Shown here: in pieces, positions 15,897-24,163 of the stretch
Layout of the letters: each line of letters starts with the position of its first letter
Numbering within the stretch: position 1 is the stretch's first letter
Source of the DNA: JAVBLK01 sp031553565
GTDB taxonomy: Bacteria; Bacillota; Clostridia; Christensenellales; DUVY01
Direction: 5' to 3'
Length of the DNA stretch: 38,569 nt
Assembly (NCBI GenBank): GCA_031553565.1
Contig: JAVBLK010000057.1
Coordinates: 1 to 38,569, forward strand
Notes under the pieces: model-generated
What the model was told of the DNA's origin: nothing
The model's input: only the letters and a program-made list of their open reading frames with translations
Databases searched by the model: none
Translations under genes and position numbers: made by a program

Positions 15897-15921
15897 CCCA
15901 ATACTGGTGATACATTGGGGG
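15897..15921. promoter_or_regulatory. Candidate operator: CCCCAAT-N11-ATTGGGG
   Basis: A perfect 7-bp inverted repeat with an 11-bp spacer lies in the gap between the LuxR-type regulator gene and the adhesin-like gene. It is centred about 55 bp upstream of the predicted adhesin transcription start. The position suits an activator site; the link to the neighbouring regulator is inference. The rest of the 275-bp gap shows no gene. Confidence 0.4.
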
Positions 15922-16032
15922 GCAAGGCCGCGCTTATAAAGGCGGCGGTCTATAAGCAGGCTTATTACGCGGGGCAACGAGCAGCTTGTGCCCCAGAGTA
16001 TAACCGGTTAATTTTCTATAGTTTTTTCTATG

Positions 16033-16057
16033 CGAAAAAGTAGCTCTTAAAAGAGCT
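16033..16057 (-). terminator. Possible terminator after the LuxR-type gene
   Basis: The palindrome AGCTCTTTTAAGAGCT is followed on the minus strand by ACTTTTT, 30 bp after the stop of the regulator gene. The stem is short, so termination may be partial. Confidence 0.4.
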
Positions 16058-16086
16058 CCTGTAAGAAACGCTTACGAGAGTGCAGA

Positions 16087-18984
16087 TCAACTCTTTTTGT
16101 ATTTGATCAGGAGTTCCGCGCGGGAGGAAACTTCCAGTTTTAAATATATGTTCTTATAGTGCGAATGCACCGTGTCATAGCTGATGCCTAAGTACCCGGA
16201 AATTTGCCGGAGTGTCAGTCCCTCCAGTAGAAGGACGGATATTTCCCGCTCCCTTAAGGTAAGCGTTTTCAAAAGAGCGTCGGCTTTTTCGCCGTTTTCA
16301 AGCCGGATATCCGGCGCCGCGGACGTAGCGGCAGAAGCGTTCGATCCGATGCCCGTATCTGCGGCAACGTCTGCCGCAGCCCGGTATGCCGGCCTGGACT
16401 TTCCGGCCTTAATGATTGCGAAAGCCACAAGAGCCAGCAGCAATATTACGCCGCCGGTTACGATCAGCGCCGTCGCGTAGGCGGGGAAGGGGAGTTTGTG
16501 CCATTTCGCGTAAAGCGTTATATCTTCGGTGATGACCGAATTGTCAAAGTCAAAGGGGATTTGCAGGTTTTTGTCGGCATACCAGCCAGCAAAGGCGTAA
16601 CCCTTGCGTACGGGAGGGGCAGGCGCGGGACACGTATTTTTATATTCTATGGAAAGGCGGTCTGCCGGTTTGCCGCCGTTCGTATCAAAAATGACGTTGT
16701 AGCTGTTAACAGTCCATTTTGCGTAAAAAGTTTTGTCCGTTGAGATAAGGCTGTCAAAATCAAATTCGTCCGAGCAGTCCTCATTGTTGTACCATCCGGC
16801 AAAAGTATGGCCGGTCTTACCGGGCGCAAGGGGCTTTTCCGCCCTGGTCCCTTCCTCACGCTGTTCGGTAAGATAGTCGCTTTGGTCAGATTTATAAACG
16901 ACCTTAAGTTTGTTCACCTCGAACGCGCCGATATCCTGCGCGCCCGCGAAATTGCGGATATTGCCCGCAGGATCTTTATCGGGAATGGTTATGCCTGCCG
17001 AGGCCAGTCCCCATACGTCGATATCTGCGGCGCTTATCTTGTTGTGCGCAAGGCCGCCGCCCTTGACCGGCAGCGCAGGGCAGCCGGAAGATTCATCTAA
17101 AACCGGCGCTCCGTCCGAAACATTTGCAAATATATCATGGCCTGAATCGCTGAACAGACTGTTTTTGAAATTTTCCGTATAATTAAACGGCTTTTCGGTA
17201 AAAGGCGTTCCATCCCAGGCGTCAAAGGATAGAATCGCTATTCCGTATGAATCGGCCTGCTCTTTCATTTCTTTTACGCTGTCGTAATAATAGTTCTTAG
17301 AAAACAGGCTGCCGTAAATTTTGAGTTCGCCGTCGTTTTGGTATATGCTGCTGCCGTGCGATGTAAGAGTTATTTTTATATAGTTTTGCGTAAACGTGCA
17401 GCTGACGATATTGACCTTGGAAAGAAAATACGCATATATCCCGCCGCCGCCGTAACCCGGCTCGCCGCCGTCGTTTACCGTGTTGCCGTAGAACAGGCAA
17501 TTGACCGCGGAGAGGACGGCGCCCGTCGGCGCCTGCGCCCCGCCCCACGCGGAAATGCCGCCTCCTTCGCGACGGGCAATATTATTGATAAAGCACGAAT
17601 TAATAAGCTTATAGACGCCGCCGCCCGCGATATAAACGCCGCCGCCGTTGCCCTGGCCGCCGTGATAATTGTCAACGGCGGAATTACCGATAAAGCTGCT
17701 GCCGGCAATTTCCAGCTTGCTGCCCAGGCCGAAGTACAGTCCGCCGCCGTGGTTTAACCCGGCGTTGTTTTTGAATCCGCATCCGGAGACCGTAACGGCG
17801 CTTTGGCCGGGTGCGCCGGACGTGCCGCTTAGGATCATCAGGCCGCCCGCATGGTTCATGCTGACGTTTGAAATGAAATCGCAGCCGGTTATCCCGACCC
17901 CGGCGTCCGCGCCGCCGTCGGCGTTTATCCTTGCGCCCGCGCCGCCGGTCGTCTTGGCCGCATCGGTGTTCACTGTTTTATTGTTTTTGAATACGCAGTT
18001 TTCCAGCGCCAAATCAAAAACGGACAGATACGCGCCGCCGCCCGAAGATTTTGCGGTATTATTGTCAAATTCGCAATCAGTTATCTTGGCCGGAGTTTCG
18101 GATAAAAACGCCAGGCCGCCGCCGTAATTCCCGCTGTAATTATCATTGAACCGGCATCCGGACATTACAAGGTCGCAATACTCCAGCCTTACGCCGCCGC
18201 CGTTACCCGATGTTCCCGACGTGTTGCCCCAAAAAACCGTATCCTGCAATATCGCGGTGACATCGCTTTCCTCCGGCAAAGCATAGCCGCCGTAGATCCC
18301 TCCGCCGGCGCCGGACGTTCCGCCGGCCTGATTCCAGCTTATCATGCAATTGTCCATAGTCAATTTTCCGGCCTTGTTGATAAAGACCGCCGCGCCGTTC
18401 CTGTCGCCGGAGTTATTTGCGTAGCATCCGGTGATCCTGCATTTCTTTATATCCAGCGACGCGCCGTTTTCTATCTTTACGCCGCCGCCGCTCTTTTTGC
18501 CCGCGGTCTCGGTTTCAGGCGCGTTATGGCCGGAAAAAGTGATGCCGTATCCCAAAACGCCGTCGATCGAAACTTCAACATCATTGCCTGTAATAACCAG
18601 ATGCCTGCCGGTAAAAGCCGCCCCCAGCCTTATATCCGCCGAGCTGTCCGCGGCACATATAATAGTGAGGTCGCGTTTGACAGTAATAGTTTCCGTCAAA
18701 GTATAAACTCCGTCCAGGATCAATATATCGCCGTAATCCGCATCCGGATCGGTATCGCCGTTTTCGTCGCCGACGGCGGCCTTAAGCCTGCTGCCGCCGG
18801 CAGCGGAATCATCGGGGACAAGGATACCGGCACCGCCGTTTAAAACATTCAGCGATTCTAAACGCGAAAGCGGCGCGTTTTTCACGGCAGCGGAAAAGTT
18901 GCTTACGGCAGATATGCCGCTTAAGAAAATAGCGGATAAAAGTAACATTGCTAAAAGCAGCCCGAAAGTATTGGTTTTCATCAC
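16087..18984 (-). CDS. Beta-helix surface sensor fused to LuxR-type DNA-binding domain
   Basis: A 965-residue single-pass membrane protein with an unusual layout. Residues 5-27 are the signal segment. About 85-690 form a right-handed parallel beta-helix with GGG(L/I/V)-type rungs (GNGGGVRLEYCDLVMSGCRF, NYGGGLAF, NHGGGLYFG, REGGGISAW). Residues 694-757 and 762-828 are two Listeria-Bacteroides (InlB B-type) repeats, each with F(A)GWY and (F/L)YAKW. A membrane helix (836-858) and linker lead to a canonical LuxR/GerE helix-turn-helix at 907-962: LTLREREISVLLLEGLTLRQ, ISYDTVHSHYKNIYLKL, EVSSRAELL. The reading frame is continuous. The start is GTG 18984 or ATG 18981 after AAGGGG. It presumably senses a surface ligand and regulates genes from the membrane; the adhesin downstream is the obvious target. 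Confidence 0.88.
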   Translation of the reverse strand: MMKTNTFGLLLAMLLLSAIFLSGISAVSNFSAAVKNAPLSRLESLNVLNGGAGILVPDDSAAGGSRLKAAVGDENGDTDPDADYGDILILDGVYTLTETITVKRDLTIICAADSSADIRLGAAFTGRHLVITGNDVEVSIDGVLGYGITFSGHNAPETETAGKKSGGGVKIENGASLDIKKCRITGCYANNSGDRNGAAVFINKAGKLTMDNCMISWNQAGGTSGAGGGIYGGYALPEESDVTAILQDTVFWGNTSGTSGNGGGVRLEYCDLVMSGCRFNDNYSGNYGGGLAFLSETPAKITDCEFDNNTAKSSGGGAYLSVFDLALENCVFKNNKTVNTDAAKTTGGAGARINADGGADAGVGITGCDFISNVSMNHAGGLMILSGTSGAPGQSAVTVSGCGFKNNAGLNHGGGLYFGLGSKLEIAGSSFIGNSAVDNYHGGQGNGGGVYIAGGGVYKLINSCFINNIARREGGGISAWGGAQAPTGAVLSAVNCLFYGNTVNDGGEPGYGGGGIYAYFLSKVNIVSCTFTQNYIKITLTSHGSSIYQNDGELKIYGSLFSKNYYYDSVKEMKEQADSYGIAILSFDAWDGTPFTEKPFNYTENFKNSLFSDSGHDIFANVSDGAPVLDESSGCPALPVKGGGLAHNKISAADIDVWGLASAGITIPDKDPAGNIRNFAGAQDIGAFEVNKLKVVYKSDQSDYLTEQREEGTRAEKPLAPGKTGHTFAGWYNNEDCSDEFDFDSLISTDKTFYAKWTVNSYNVIFDTNGGKPADRLSIEYKNTCPAPAPPVRKGYAFAGWYADKNLQIPFDFDNSVITEDITLYAKWHKLPFPAYATALIVTGGVILLLALVAFAIIKAGKSRPAYRAAADVAADTGIGSNASAATSAAPDIRLENGEKADALLKTLTLREREISVLLLEGLTLRQISGYLGISYDTVHSHYKNIYLKLEVSSRAELLIKYKKS

Positions 18985-19015
18985 ATGTATCCCCTTATGT
19001 AATCAAATCATTACA

Positions 19016-19043
19016 ATTATAACATATATTTCAGGATTTTCAA
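19016..19043 (-). promoter_or_regulatory. Promoter of the LuxR-type sensor gene
   Basis: On the minus strand, TTGAAA (19038-19043) and a perfect TATAAT (19016-19021) are 16 bp apart. The predicted start near 19009 gives a leader of about 25 nt carrying AAGGGG. Confidence 0.6.
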
Positions 19044-19128
19044 GATATTTCTAAAATGACTGCGCCGTGTGACACTGTCGCTAATAATTGAAGTCAATAG
19101 TTGGCTGCGGTGGCCGGAACGTTTTATG

Positions 19129-19157
19129 TTGCCCGGTTTTTCCTTAAATGATATACT
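19129..19157 (+). promoter_or_regulatory. Promoter of the thioesterase-CYTH pair
   Basis: TTGCCC (19129-19134), a 17-bp spacer, TATACT (19152-19157). The predicted start near 19164 is only about three bases before the ATG at 19167, and no ribosome binding site is visible. This suggests a leaderless transcript. Confidence 0.5.
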
Positions 19158-19166
19158 GTCAATATA

Positions 19167-19685
19167 ATGGACAAAAAGGTTGTAAGGCTGCAGAACGTCA
19201 GCCACAGATGCATTGTTTGCGGAATACATAACGAGGCGTCCTTTAAAACGCAGTTTGCCGAGTGCGCGGACGGCACGCTTATCGGCGTTCCCGATGTTAA
19301 GGATCATCACCAAAGCTATCCTAACCGGATGCACGGCGGGGTGATCTCGGCGCTTATCGACGAGGTTGTCGGCCGCGCGGTGCAGATAGCCGAGCCCGAC
19401 ACCTGGGGCGTCACAGGGACGCTCTCCGTAAGATATATAAGGCCGGTGCCGCTGGACCGCCAAATCTACGTTACCGGAAAGATCACGCGCTGCAACAGGC
19501 TGATGTTCGAGGGGGAGGGCGGGGTGTACCTGGCCGCCACGGGCGAGCTTTTGGCGTCGGGAACGGCTAAATATATGAAGCTGCCGGTCGGCGAGATCGC
19601 CGACGCTGTTTTTATGCACACCGAGTGGGTCAAGGACGAAAGGCCGCTGCCGGATATTGCGGCGTTTAAGGAGCCGCAAAACTGA
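19167..19685 (+). CDS. PaaI/YbgC-type hotdog thioesterase
   Basis: A 172-residue hotdog-fold protein, likely an acyl-CoA or acyl-ACP thioesterase; the substrate is unknown. The central helix HGGVISALIDEVVG (residues 56-69) carries the conserved HGG and the catalytic acidic residue (D65/E66). TGTLSVRYIRPVPLDRQIYV is the following strand pair. An N-terminal CxxC (C15/C18) precedes the fold, as in related proteins opening CFVCG. Its stop overlaps the start of the CYTH gene by one base (TGATG), so the two are translationally coupled. Confidence 0.82.
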   Translation: MDKKVVRLQNVSHRCIVCGIHNEASFKTQFAECADGTLIGVPDVKDHHQSYPNRMHGGVISALIDEVVGRAVQIAEPDTWGVTGTLSVRYIRPVPLDRQIYVTGKITRCNRLMFEGEGGVYLAATGELLASGTAKYMKLPVGEIADAVFMHTEWVKDERPLPDIAAFKEPQN

Positions 19686-20281
19686 TGAGATATAAGCGGC
19701 TCACTGAAAAAGAGATCAAACACATAATAAGCAAATCGGATTACGACAGGCTTATTGCAGGCTTTGGCGAAAAGGCGCTGTACGCGCGTCAGGAGAGCTG
19801 CTTTTTTGATACCGCTGAAAATTATTTCGCCGCATCGGGATATGTGATACGGATACGGCGCAAGGCGGAAAAAATCACGCTTACCGTGAAGACTCCGGGA
19901 AAGCGCGAAGGCGCAGCATTTATCCGCGACGAATATAATGCTTTTGTCACGGAAGAGTTTTTGGATAACGCGGTGCAAAACGGCTTGGACCGCGGATTGC
20001 TGCCCGGATTCGTGCGCCGTATGCTGATCCGCAGCAACATCCAGTTTCTCCGTATGACAGGGAGGCTCGTAACCTTACGCGCGCGCTTTGAAATTGCGCC
20101 GGGGGCCGTAATTATCCTTGACAAAAGCGAATACGGCGGTAAAGCCGATTACGAGATAGAGCTCGAATATAACAGCGATTGTCAGAAAGCGGCTCTGGAA
20201 GAATTTATAAAGGAAAACAGCGTTTTAGTTATGCCGTCGGTCAGCAAGGCGCAGCGCGCGGCGGGGATAGCGGGATTATAG
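19685..20281 (+). CDS. CYTH / triphosphate tunnel domain protein
   Basis: A 198-residue CYTH-superfamily protein; members bind triphosphates or polyphosphate in a beta-tunnel with divalent metal. The signature ExExK is at E8-K9-E10-I11-K12. Tunnel-strand motifs include CFFDTAENY, YVIRIRRKAEKITLTVKTPG and, near the end, YGGKADYEIELEY. It resembles the YjbK-type group of Bacillota by order of motifs. Substrate and product are not deducible. It is coupled to the thioesterase and convergent with the phosphohexomutase, which ends 17 bp away. Confidence 0.82.
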   Translation: MRYKRLTEKEIKHIISKSDYDRLIAGFGEKALYARQESCFFDTAENYFAASGYVIRIRRKAEKITLTVKTPGKREGAAFIRDEYNAFVTEEFLDNAVQNGLDRGLLPGFVRRMLIRSNIQFLRMTGRLVTLRARFEIAPGAVIILDKSEYGGKADYEIELEYNSDCQKAALEEFIKENSVLVMPSVSKAQRAAGIAGL

Positions 20282-20298
20282 ATTTTGGAGCCTGGCGG

Positions 20299-21777
20299 TC
20301 ATTTGCACAGTTTTTCCAGGCCCGAAATGTCCAGCCCGCTGTATGAAGAAAGAAAATTGACCAGCTCCTTTGCGATCGCTTTTGCGCCGCCTGATACGTT
20401 GCTCTCGATATTGACGGGCATTACGGGGTCATGCACGCTCATCCTTACCAGAAACCAGCCGTCATACGTGTCGATGTTTGCGCGAATGCCCTCGGCGTTG
20501 TCGGGGGCGGTGCGGTAATGCGCCGCCGAATATCCGGTGAGGTCACCTATTATTTGTTTTCCGAGCCCCTGCCAGTTTTCCGAGGTGAATTTGATGCGCG
20601 CTTCGGCGGCCTCCTGCGGCATTTTAAGCCCGTATAAAAGATCGGAGATATCCCTGCCTTCTTTTTTCAAGAGTGCCATTTTAATAATTATTCTGGTGAC
20701 AAGATATGCGCCGTCGTCTAAAAAAAAGTTTTCCTTCATCGCGGCGTGGCCGCTGGTCTCGATAGCGAGCGGCGTGTTGACCCCGAGGGCGTTCAGCCTT
20801 ACCGCTTCGTTTATAACATTCTTATAGCCGCGCTTAAAGCGTATATGCTTACCGCCCTTTGCCATGATGAAGTCGCGGAGGCCGTCGCTGGTCACGCTGT
20901 CGGTAACTATCGCTGCGCCCGGCTGTTCGGCCAGAAGGATCGCCGAAATAAGCGCGATAAGCCGGTTGCGGTTTATCTCCTCGCCGGAAGCGTCAACTAT
21001 GGCCGCGCGATCCACGTCCGTGTCGAAAATAACTCCCAGATCCGCCCCGGTTTCCAGTACTCGCCGCGAGATCGAGCGCATCGCGGCGGCGTCCTCCGGG
21101 TTGGGAACATGGTTAGGGAAACGGCCGTCCGGCTGTAAAAATTGCGAGCAGGAGGTGTCCGCCCCGAGGCTCATCAGGATATCGGAATAGAACCCGCCGG
21201 CGCCGTTTCCGGCGTCTACGGCTATTTTAAAGCCTTTTAAAGGCATGTCGCTTCCTGCGGCCGCCCTTACCATGTCGGAAATGCGCTCTGAATACAGTCT
21301 CATATAGTTGTCGCTTACGATCTTTCCGCCGGGTTTTTCCTGAGGCGCATATACTGCTGCAAGGCTTAAAAGCTCGCTTATGTCCGCGCTTTCCAGGCCG
21401 CCGGCGCGCGTGAAAAACTTGAGTCCGTTTTTATTGAACGGATGGTGGCTGGCAGTTATCATTATGCTGCCGCCGCACTGCGTTTCCGGATATTGAGTCA
21501 TCATAAACATCGACGGGGTGGAGCATAGGCCGCAGTCGCAGACTGTGCAGCCGGCATAAATCAGCGCGCGCTTTACCTCTCCTCCGATCCTGTCCGCCGA
21601 GATGCGGCTGTCGTGCCCCACGGCGATCTTTGCGCCGCCGCCTCTTCTTTTCAGCCAGCCCGCAAACGCGCCCGCGATCCGCCCGACTATCTCATCGGTA
21701 AGCTCGACCGGCTGCCCGGGAGTTTCCACGGCGTTGCCCCTGATGTCGCTGCCGCTTTTCAATTTTAACAGATCCAT
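20299..21777 (-). CDS. Phosphoglucomutase/phosphomannomutase family enzyme
   Basis: An alpha-D-phosphohexomutase of 492 residues. The frame extends to 21864, but the start is ATG 21777 after AAGGAA, giving MDLLKLKSGSDIRG. Domain 1 has the phosphoserine loop ITASHHPFNKNGLKFF (Ser110); most relatives have Asn or Leu where this protein has the second His. Domain 2 has the metal loop DTDVDR (252-257). Domain 3 has the sugar-binding ETSGHAA. Domain 4 is at the C-terminus. The SDIRG opening suggests the plant/Clostridia-like branch. Whether the sugar is glucose, mannose or both cannot be told. Confidence 0.9.
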   Translation of the reverse strand: MDLLKLKSGSDIRGNAVETPGQPVELTDEIVGRIAGAFAGWLKRRGGGAKIAVGHDSRISADRIGGEVKRALIYAGCTVCDCGLCSTPSMFMMTQYPETQCGGSIMITASHHPFNKNGLKFFTRAGGLESADISELLSLAAVYAPQEKPGGKIVSDNYMRLYSERISDMVRAAAGSDMPLKGFKIAVDAGNGAGGFYSDILMSLGADTSCSQFLQPDGRFPNHVPNPEDAAAMRSISRRVLETGADLGVIFDTDVDRAAIVDASGEEINRNRLIALISAILLAEQPGAAIVTDSVTSDGLRDFIMAKGGKHIRFKRGYKNVINEAVRLNALGVNTPLAIETSGHAAMKENFFLDDGAYLVTRIIIKMALLKKEGRDISDLLYGLKMPQEAAEARIKFTSENWQGLGKQIIGDLTGYSAAHYRTAPDNAEGIRANIDTYDGWFLVRMSVHDPVMPVNIESNVSGGAKAIAKELVNFLSSYSGLDISGLEKLCK

Positions 21778-21848
21778 ATTTATCGTTCCTTTTTTACTTA
21801 TCAGTATTATAGCATACTTTGCCGTAAAAACTTTTTTGCGGCGGAGGC

Positions 21849-21877
21849 TTGACAAGCAGGCCACCGCGTTATATAAT
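21849..21877 (+). promoter_or_regulatory. Consensus promoter of purCBA
   Basis: TTGACA (21849-21854), a 17-bp spacer, TATAAT (21872-21877): a full sigma-A consensus match. The predicted start is near 21884, about 134 nt before purC. Confidence 0.85.
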
Positions 21878-21904
21878 CAAGGTGTAAAACAAAGTTTCGG
21901 CAAA

Positions 21905-21941
21905 GGTGCCGCTGGGTTATTCCTGGCGGCACCCTTTTTTT
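21905..21941 (+). terminator. Terminator in the purC leader
   Basis: GGTGCCGC (21905-21912) pairs with GCGGCACC (21926-21933), followed by C and seven T. It lies about 20 nt after the predicted transcription start and 77 bp before purC, so it must be an attenuator or the end of a ~58-nt RNA. Confidence 0.85.
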
Positions 21942-22017
21942 GTGTTCGGGGAAAAAGTCAGCTTTGGCCTGCGGCCGGGCAAGCGGTGATGGGGACTTTA
22001 AAAAACGGAGGAGTTAT

Positions 22018-22722
22018 ATGAAAAAAAAGCTGCTTTACGAGGGCAAAGCAAAAAAAGTATGGGCGACAGCATGCAAGGACGAGTACGTTATCGAATATAA
22101 GGACGACGTAACGGCGGGCAACGGCTTGAAGAAAGAGAGTATTGCCGGCAAGGCCGGGCTGAACTGCGCCATCTGCGGCAGGATATTCGAGGTATTAAAC
22201 GCCGCGGGAGTCGAGACCCATTATATCAAAACATTGAATAAAACCGAGATGCTGGTAAAAAGGGCCGCGATAATCCCGCTGGAGGTGATCGTCAGAAACG
22301 TCGCGGCAGGCAGTTTTTCCAAAAAATACGGGGTGGAGGAGGGCGCCGGGCTGAGGAGCACGGTGGTCGAATATTCCTTAAAGGACGATTCCTTGGGCGA
22401 CCCGATGATATCGAAATCGCATATCGTTGCGCTGGGGCTTTGCGGCGCCGCCGATTTGTACGATATAGACAGCGCGGCGCTGAAGGTAGACGGGATTTTA
22501 ACGGAGTTCTTTCTAAAACACGGGATGAAGCTGATCGATTTCAAGCTGGAGTTCGGCCGCGGGGCGGACGGGAAGATCCTGCTTGCCGATGAGATATCCC
22601 CGGACAGCTGCCGGTTATGGGACATAAACACGAACGAAAAGCTGGACAAGGACGTTTTCCGGCGCGACTTGGGCAGCCTTACGGACGCTTACGGCGAGGT
22701 TTACAGGAGGATCATGAATTGA
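22018..22722 (+). CDS. purC: SAICAR synthetase
   Basis: Joins CAIR and aspartate with ATP to form SAICAR in purine synthesis. The start is ATG 22018 after GGAGGAG; 234 residues, the family norm. It opens KKLLYEGKAKKVWAT and carries MLVKRAAIIPLEVIVRNVAAGSF and LIDFKLEFGR, then DEISPDSCRLWD, all family signatures. It heads purC-purB-purA and overlaps purB by four bases. Upstream is a consensus promoter with an early terminator. Confidence 0.97.
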   Translation: MKKKLLYEGKAKKVWATACKDEYVIEYKDDVTAGNGLKKESIAGKAGLNCAICGRIFEVLNAAGVETHYIKTLNKTEMLVKRAAIIPLEVIVRNVAAGSFSKKYGVEEGAGLRSTVVEYSLKDDSLGDPMISKSHIVALGLCGAADLYDIDSAALKVDGILTEFFLKHGMKLIDFKLEFGRGADGKILLADEISPDSCRLWDINTNEKLDKDVFRRDLGSLTDAYGEVYRRIMN

Positions 22723-24149
22723 TAAAAGATTTCTACGAGAGCCCGTTGAATTCCCGGTATGCAAGCGAAGAAATGCAGCGGATCTTTTCCGAAAGGTCAA
22801 AAGTCACACTGTGGCGCAGGCTGTGGGCCGCGCTTGCGGAAAGCCAGAGGGAGCTGGGGCTTAAAATATCCGCAGAGCAGGTACAAGAGCTGAAGGCGCA
22901 TACGGAGGATATCGACTTTGACGCCGCAATAAAATTCGAGGCCGAGACGCGCCACGACGTTATGTCGCACGTGCGCACATATGCGGCAGCGTGCCCGAAG
23001 GCCGCGGGGATAATCCATCTTGGGGCGACCTCGTGCTATGTAGGCGACAACGCAGATCTTATCCAGATGCGTGAGGGGATGCAACTCATACGGCGGGAAC
23101 TTGTGCAGCTTCTGCGCGGGCTTTACGATTTTTGCGAAAAGCATAAGGATACGCCTGTGCTTGCATATACGCATTTCCAGCCGGCGCAGCCGACGACGAT
23201 GGGGAAGCGCGCCGCGCTGTGGGCGGCGGATGTTTTGTCCGATCTCAGTGATTTGGAGTACGTGCTGAGCGGCATAAAATTCGCGGGGTGCAAGGGCGCG
23301 ACCGGGACAGCCGCCAGTTTTTTACAGCTGTTTTGCGGCGATGCGGAGAAGGTAAAGGAGCTGGAATATAAGATCGCCGGAAAAATGGGCTTTTCCGACG
23401 TCTATCCCGTAGGCGGGCAGACCTATTCCCGGAAGATAGACAGCCGGATATTGTCGGTCCTGTCGGGGATAGCGCAGAGCGCGGCAAAGTTTTCCAACGA
23501 TTTCAGGCTGATGTCGCATTTAAAGGAGGTCTCCGAGCCTTTCGAGCCGGGGCAGATCGGCTCGTCCGCGATGGCGTATAAGCGGAACCCGATGCGGTCG
23601 GAACGGATCGGCTCTCTCGCCAGGTACCTTATTACAGACGCGCTTAATCCGGCGCTTACGGCGGCGGGGCAGTGGCTGGAGCGGACCTTGGACGATTCGG
23701 CCAACCGCAGGCTCAGTATCCCGGAGGCGTTCCTTTGCTGCGATGCGATCCTAAGCCTTTACATCAATATCATTTCGGGCGCAAGGGTCTATCCGAAAAT
23801 GGCGGAAAAGCATATAAAGGACGAGCTGCCGTTTCTGGCCGCCGAAAAGATACTTATGCACTGCGTATCGCGCGGCGGCGACAGGCAGGCGCTGCACGAG
23901 CTTTTAAGGAGGTATTCCGTAGAGGCGGGGCAGAATGTTATGGACGGCGGCGAAAATACGCTTGTGCGCCTTATCGCATCGGATAAAACTTTCGGCTTAT
24001 CAGAAAAAGAGCTGTCGCAAATCCTTTACGGCGCCGACTATACCGGATGCGCAAAAAGACAGACAGAGGACTTTTTAAGCGGGCATATCGCGCCGGTACT
24101 CGAAAAATACAAGGATCTGCCGGGCGCAGGATCCGGGATCAAGGTTTAA
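22719..24149 (+). CDS. purB: Adenylosuccinate lyase
   Basis: Cleaves SAICAR to AICAR and adenylosuccinate to AMP, releasing fumarate. An in-frame opening exists upstream, but the sensible start is TTG at 22719, overlapping the purC stop (TTGA) and eight bases after AGGAGG; the product is 476 residues, opening with IKDFYESPLNSRYASEEM. The signature loop is GSSAMAYKRNPMRSER (~281-296), which resembles the longer, animal-like group of the family (SSAMPYKRNPMRSE) with Ala for Pro. TSCYVGDN and THFQPAQPTTMGKR are also present. Confidence 0.95.
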   Translation: MIKDFYESPLNSRYASEEMQRIFSERSKVTLWRRLWAALAESQRELGLKISAEQVQELKAHTEDIDFDAAIKFEAETRHDVMSHVRTYAAACPKAAGIIHLGATSCYVGDNADLIQMREGMQLIRRELVQLLRGLYDFCEKHKDTPVLAYTHFQPAQPTTMGKRAALWAADVLSDLSDLEYVLSGIKFAGCKGATGTAASFLQLFCGDAEKVKELEYKIAGKMGFSDVYPVGGQTYSRKIDSRILSVLSGIAQSAAKFSNDFRLMSHLKEVSEPFEPGQIGSSAMAYKRNPMRSERIGSLARYLITDALNPALTAAGQWLERTLDDSANRRLSIPEAFLCCDAILSLYINIISGARVYPKMAEKHIKDELPFLAAEKILMHCVSRGGDRQALHELLRRYSVEAGQNVMDGGENTLVRLIASDKTFGLSEKELSQILYGADYTGCAKRQTEDFLSGHIAPVLEKYKDLPGAGSGIKV

Positions 24150-24163
24150 CGGAGGACAAGATC

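Noticed and set aside
21884..22017. Purine, ppGpp, PRPP or THF riboswitch before purC
   Set aside because: The transcribed stretch before the terminator is only ~20 nt, and none of the conserved cores can be found.
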